Positions 6,261 to 6,269 of a stretch of 6,269 nt of DNA are shown here, in pieces. The notes under the pieces are model-generated. The model was given only the letters and a program-made list of their open reading frames with translations, ran no database searches and was not told the DNA's origin. The stretch is from Bacillota bacterium (GTDB taxonomy: Bacteria > Bacillota > Dehalobacteriia > UBA4068), in NCBI GenBank assembly GCA_009778255.1, contig WRKD01000100.1, positions 1-6,269 on the forward strand, read 5' to 3'. The position numbers and the translations under genes are program-made. Each line of letters begins with the position of its first letter. Positions within the stretch are counted from its first letter, which is position 1.

Positions 6261-6269
6261 CTTGGTAGA

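Noticed and set aside
6163..6269. Riboswitch or T-box leader before the next gene
   Set aside because: No T-box core sequence or other riboswitch consensus is recognisable, and only short weak pairings were found.

Overview
The window holds five protein genes, all on the + strand and tightly packed, with no RNA genes, mobile elements or CRISPR arrays that I can see. Moderate-to-low GC, strong GGAGG-type ribosome binding sites, and flavin/iron-sulfur and phosphotriesterase-like enzymes suggest an anaerobic member of the Bacillota (Clostridia or Negativicutes would fit). That placement is inference; nothing in the window fixes the taxon.

Positions 2-1890 are the end of a peptide/nickel-type (Dpp/Opp) ABC importer. 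They encode an inner-membrane permease of the DppC/OppC type, whose 5' end is probably cut by the window edge, and a DppD/OppD-type ATPase whose ribosome binding site overlaps the permease stop codon. The usual second ATPase (DppF/OppF) does not follow. Positions 1891-1974 are an 84-base gap with two inverted repeats: a long terminator-like hairpin starting on the ATPase stop codon, and a perfect 7-bp hairpin lying exactly between a good Shine-Dalgarno sequence and the next start codon.

Positions 1975-6162 form a three-gene catabolic-looking block. The first gene is a 661-residue flavin/iron-sulfur oxidoreductase of the 2,4-dienoyl-CoA reductase/trimethylamine dehydrogenase type: an old-yellow-enzyme barrel, a four-cysteine cluster and two dinucleotide-binding folds. 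It is followed by two tandem, clearly paralogous metal-dependent hydrolases of the phosphotriesterase/lactonase family (360 and 363 residues), both with a complete binuclear metal site. Intergenic gaps are 11 and 16 bases, each with a strong ribosome binding site, so the three are almost certainly co-transcribed.

Positions 6163-6269 are non-coding. They end in an AGGAGG element placed so that the next gene would start at or just beyond the right edge.

The simplest reading is an uptake-and-degradation locus: an importer brings in a small organic compound, the flavoenzyme reduces or oxidises it (for example at an activated double bond), and one or both hydrolases open a lactone, ester or related bond. 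The substrate cannot be read from the sequence. The least ordinary features are the hairpin that may bridge the Shine-Dalgarno and start codon of the flavoenzyme, the Trp in place of the usual catalytic-loop Tyr in that enzyme, and the pairing of one such flavoenzyme with two different phosphotriesterase-like paralogs.
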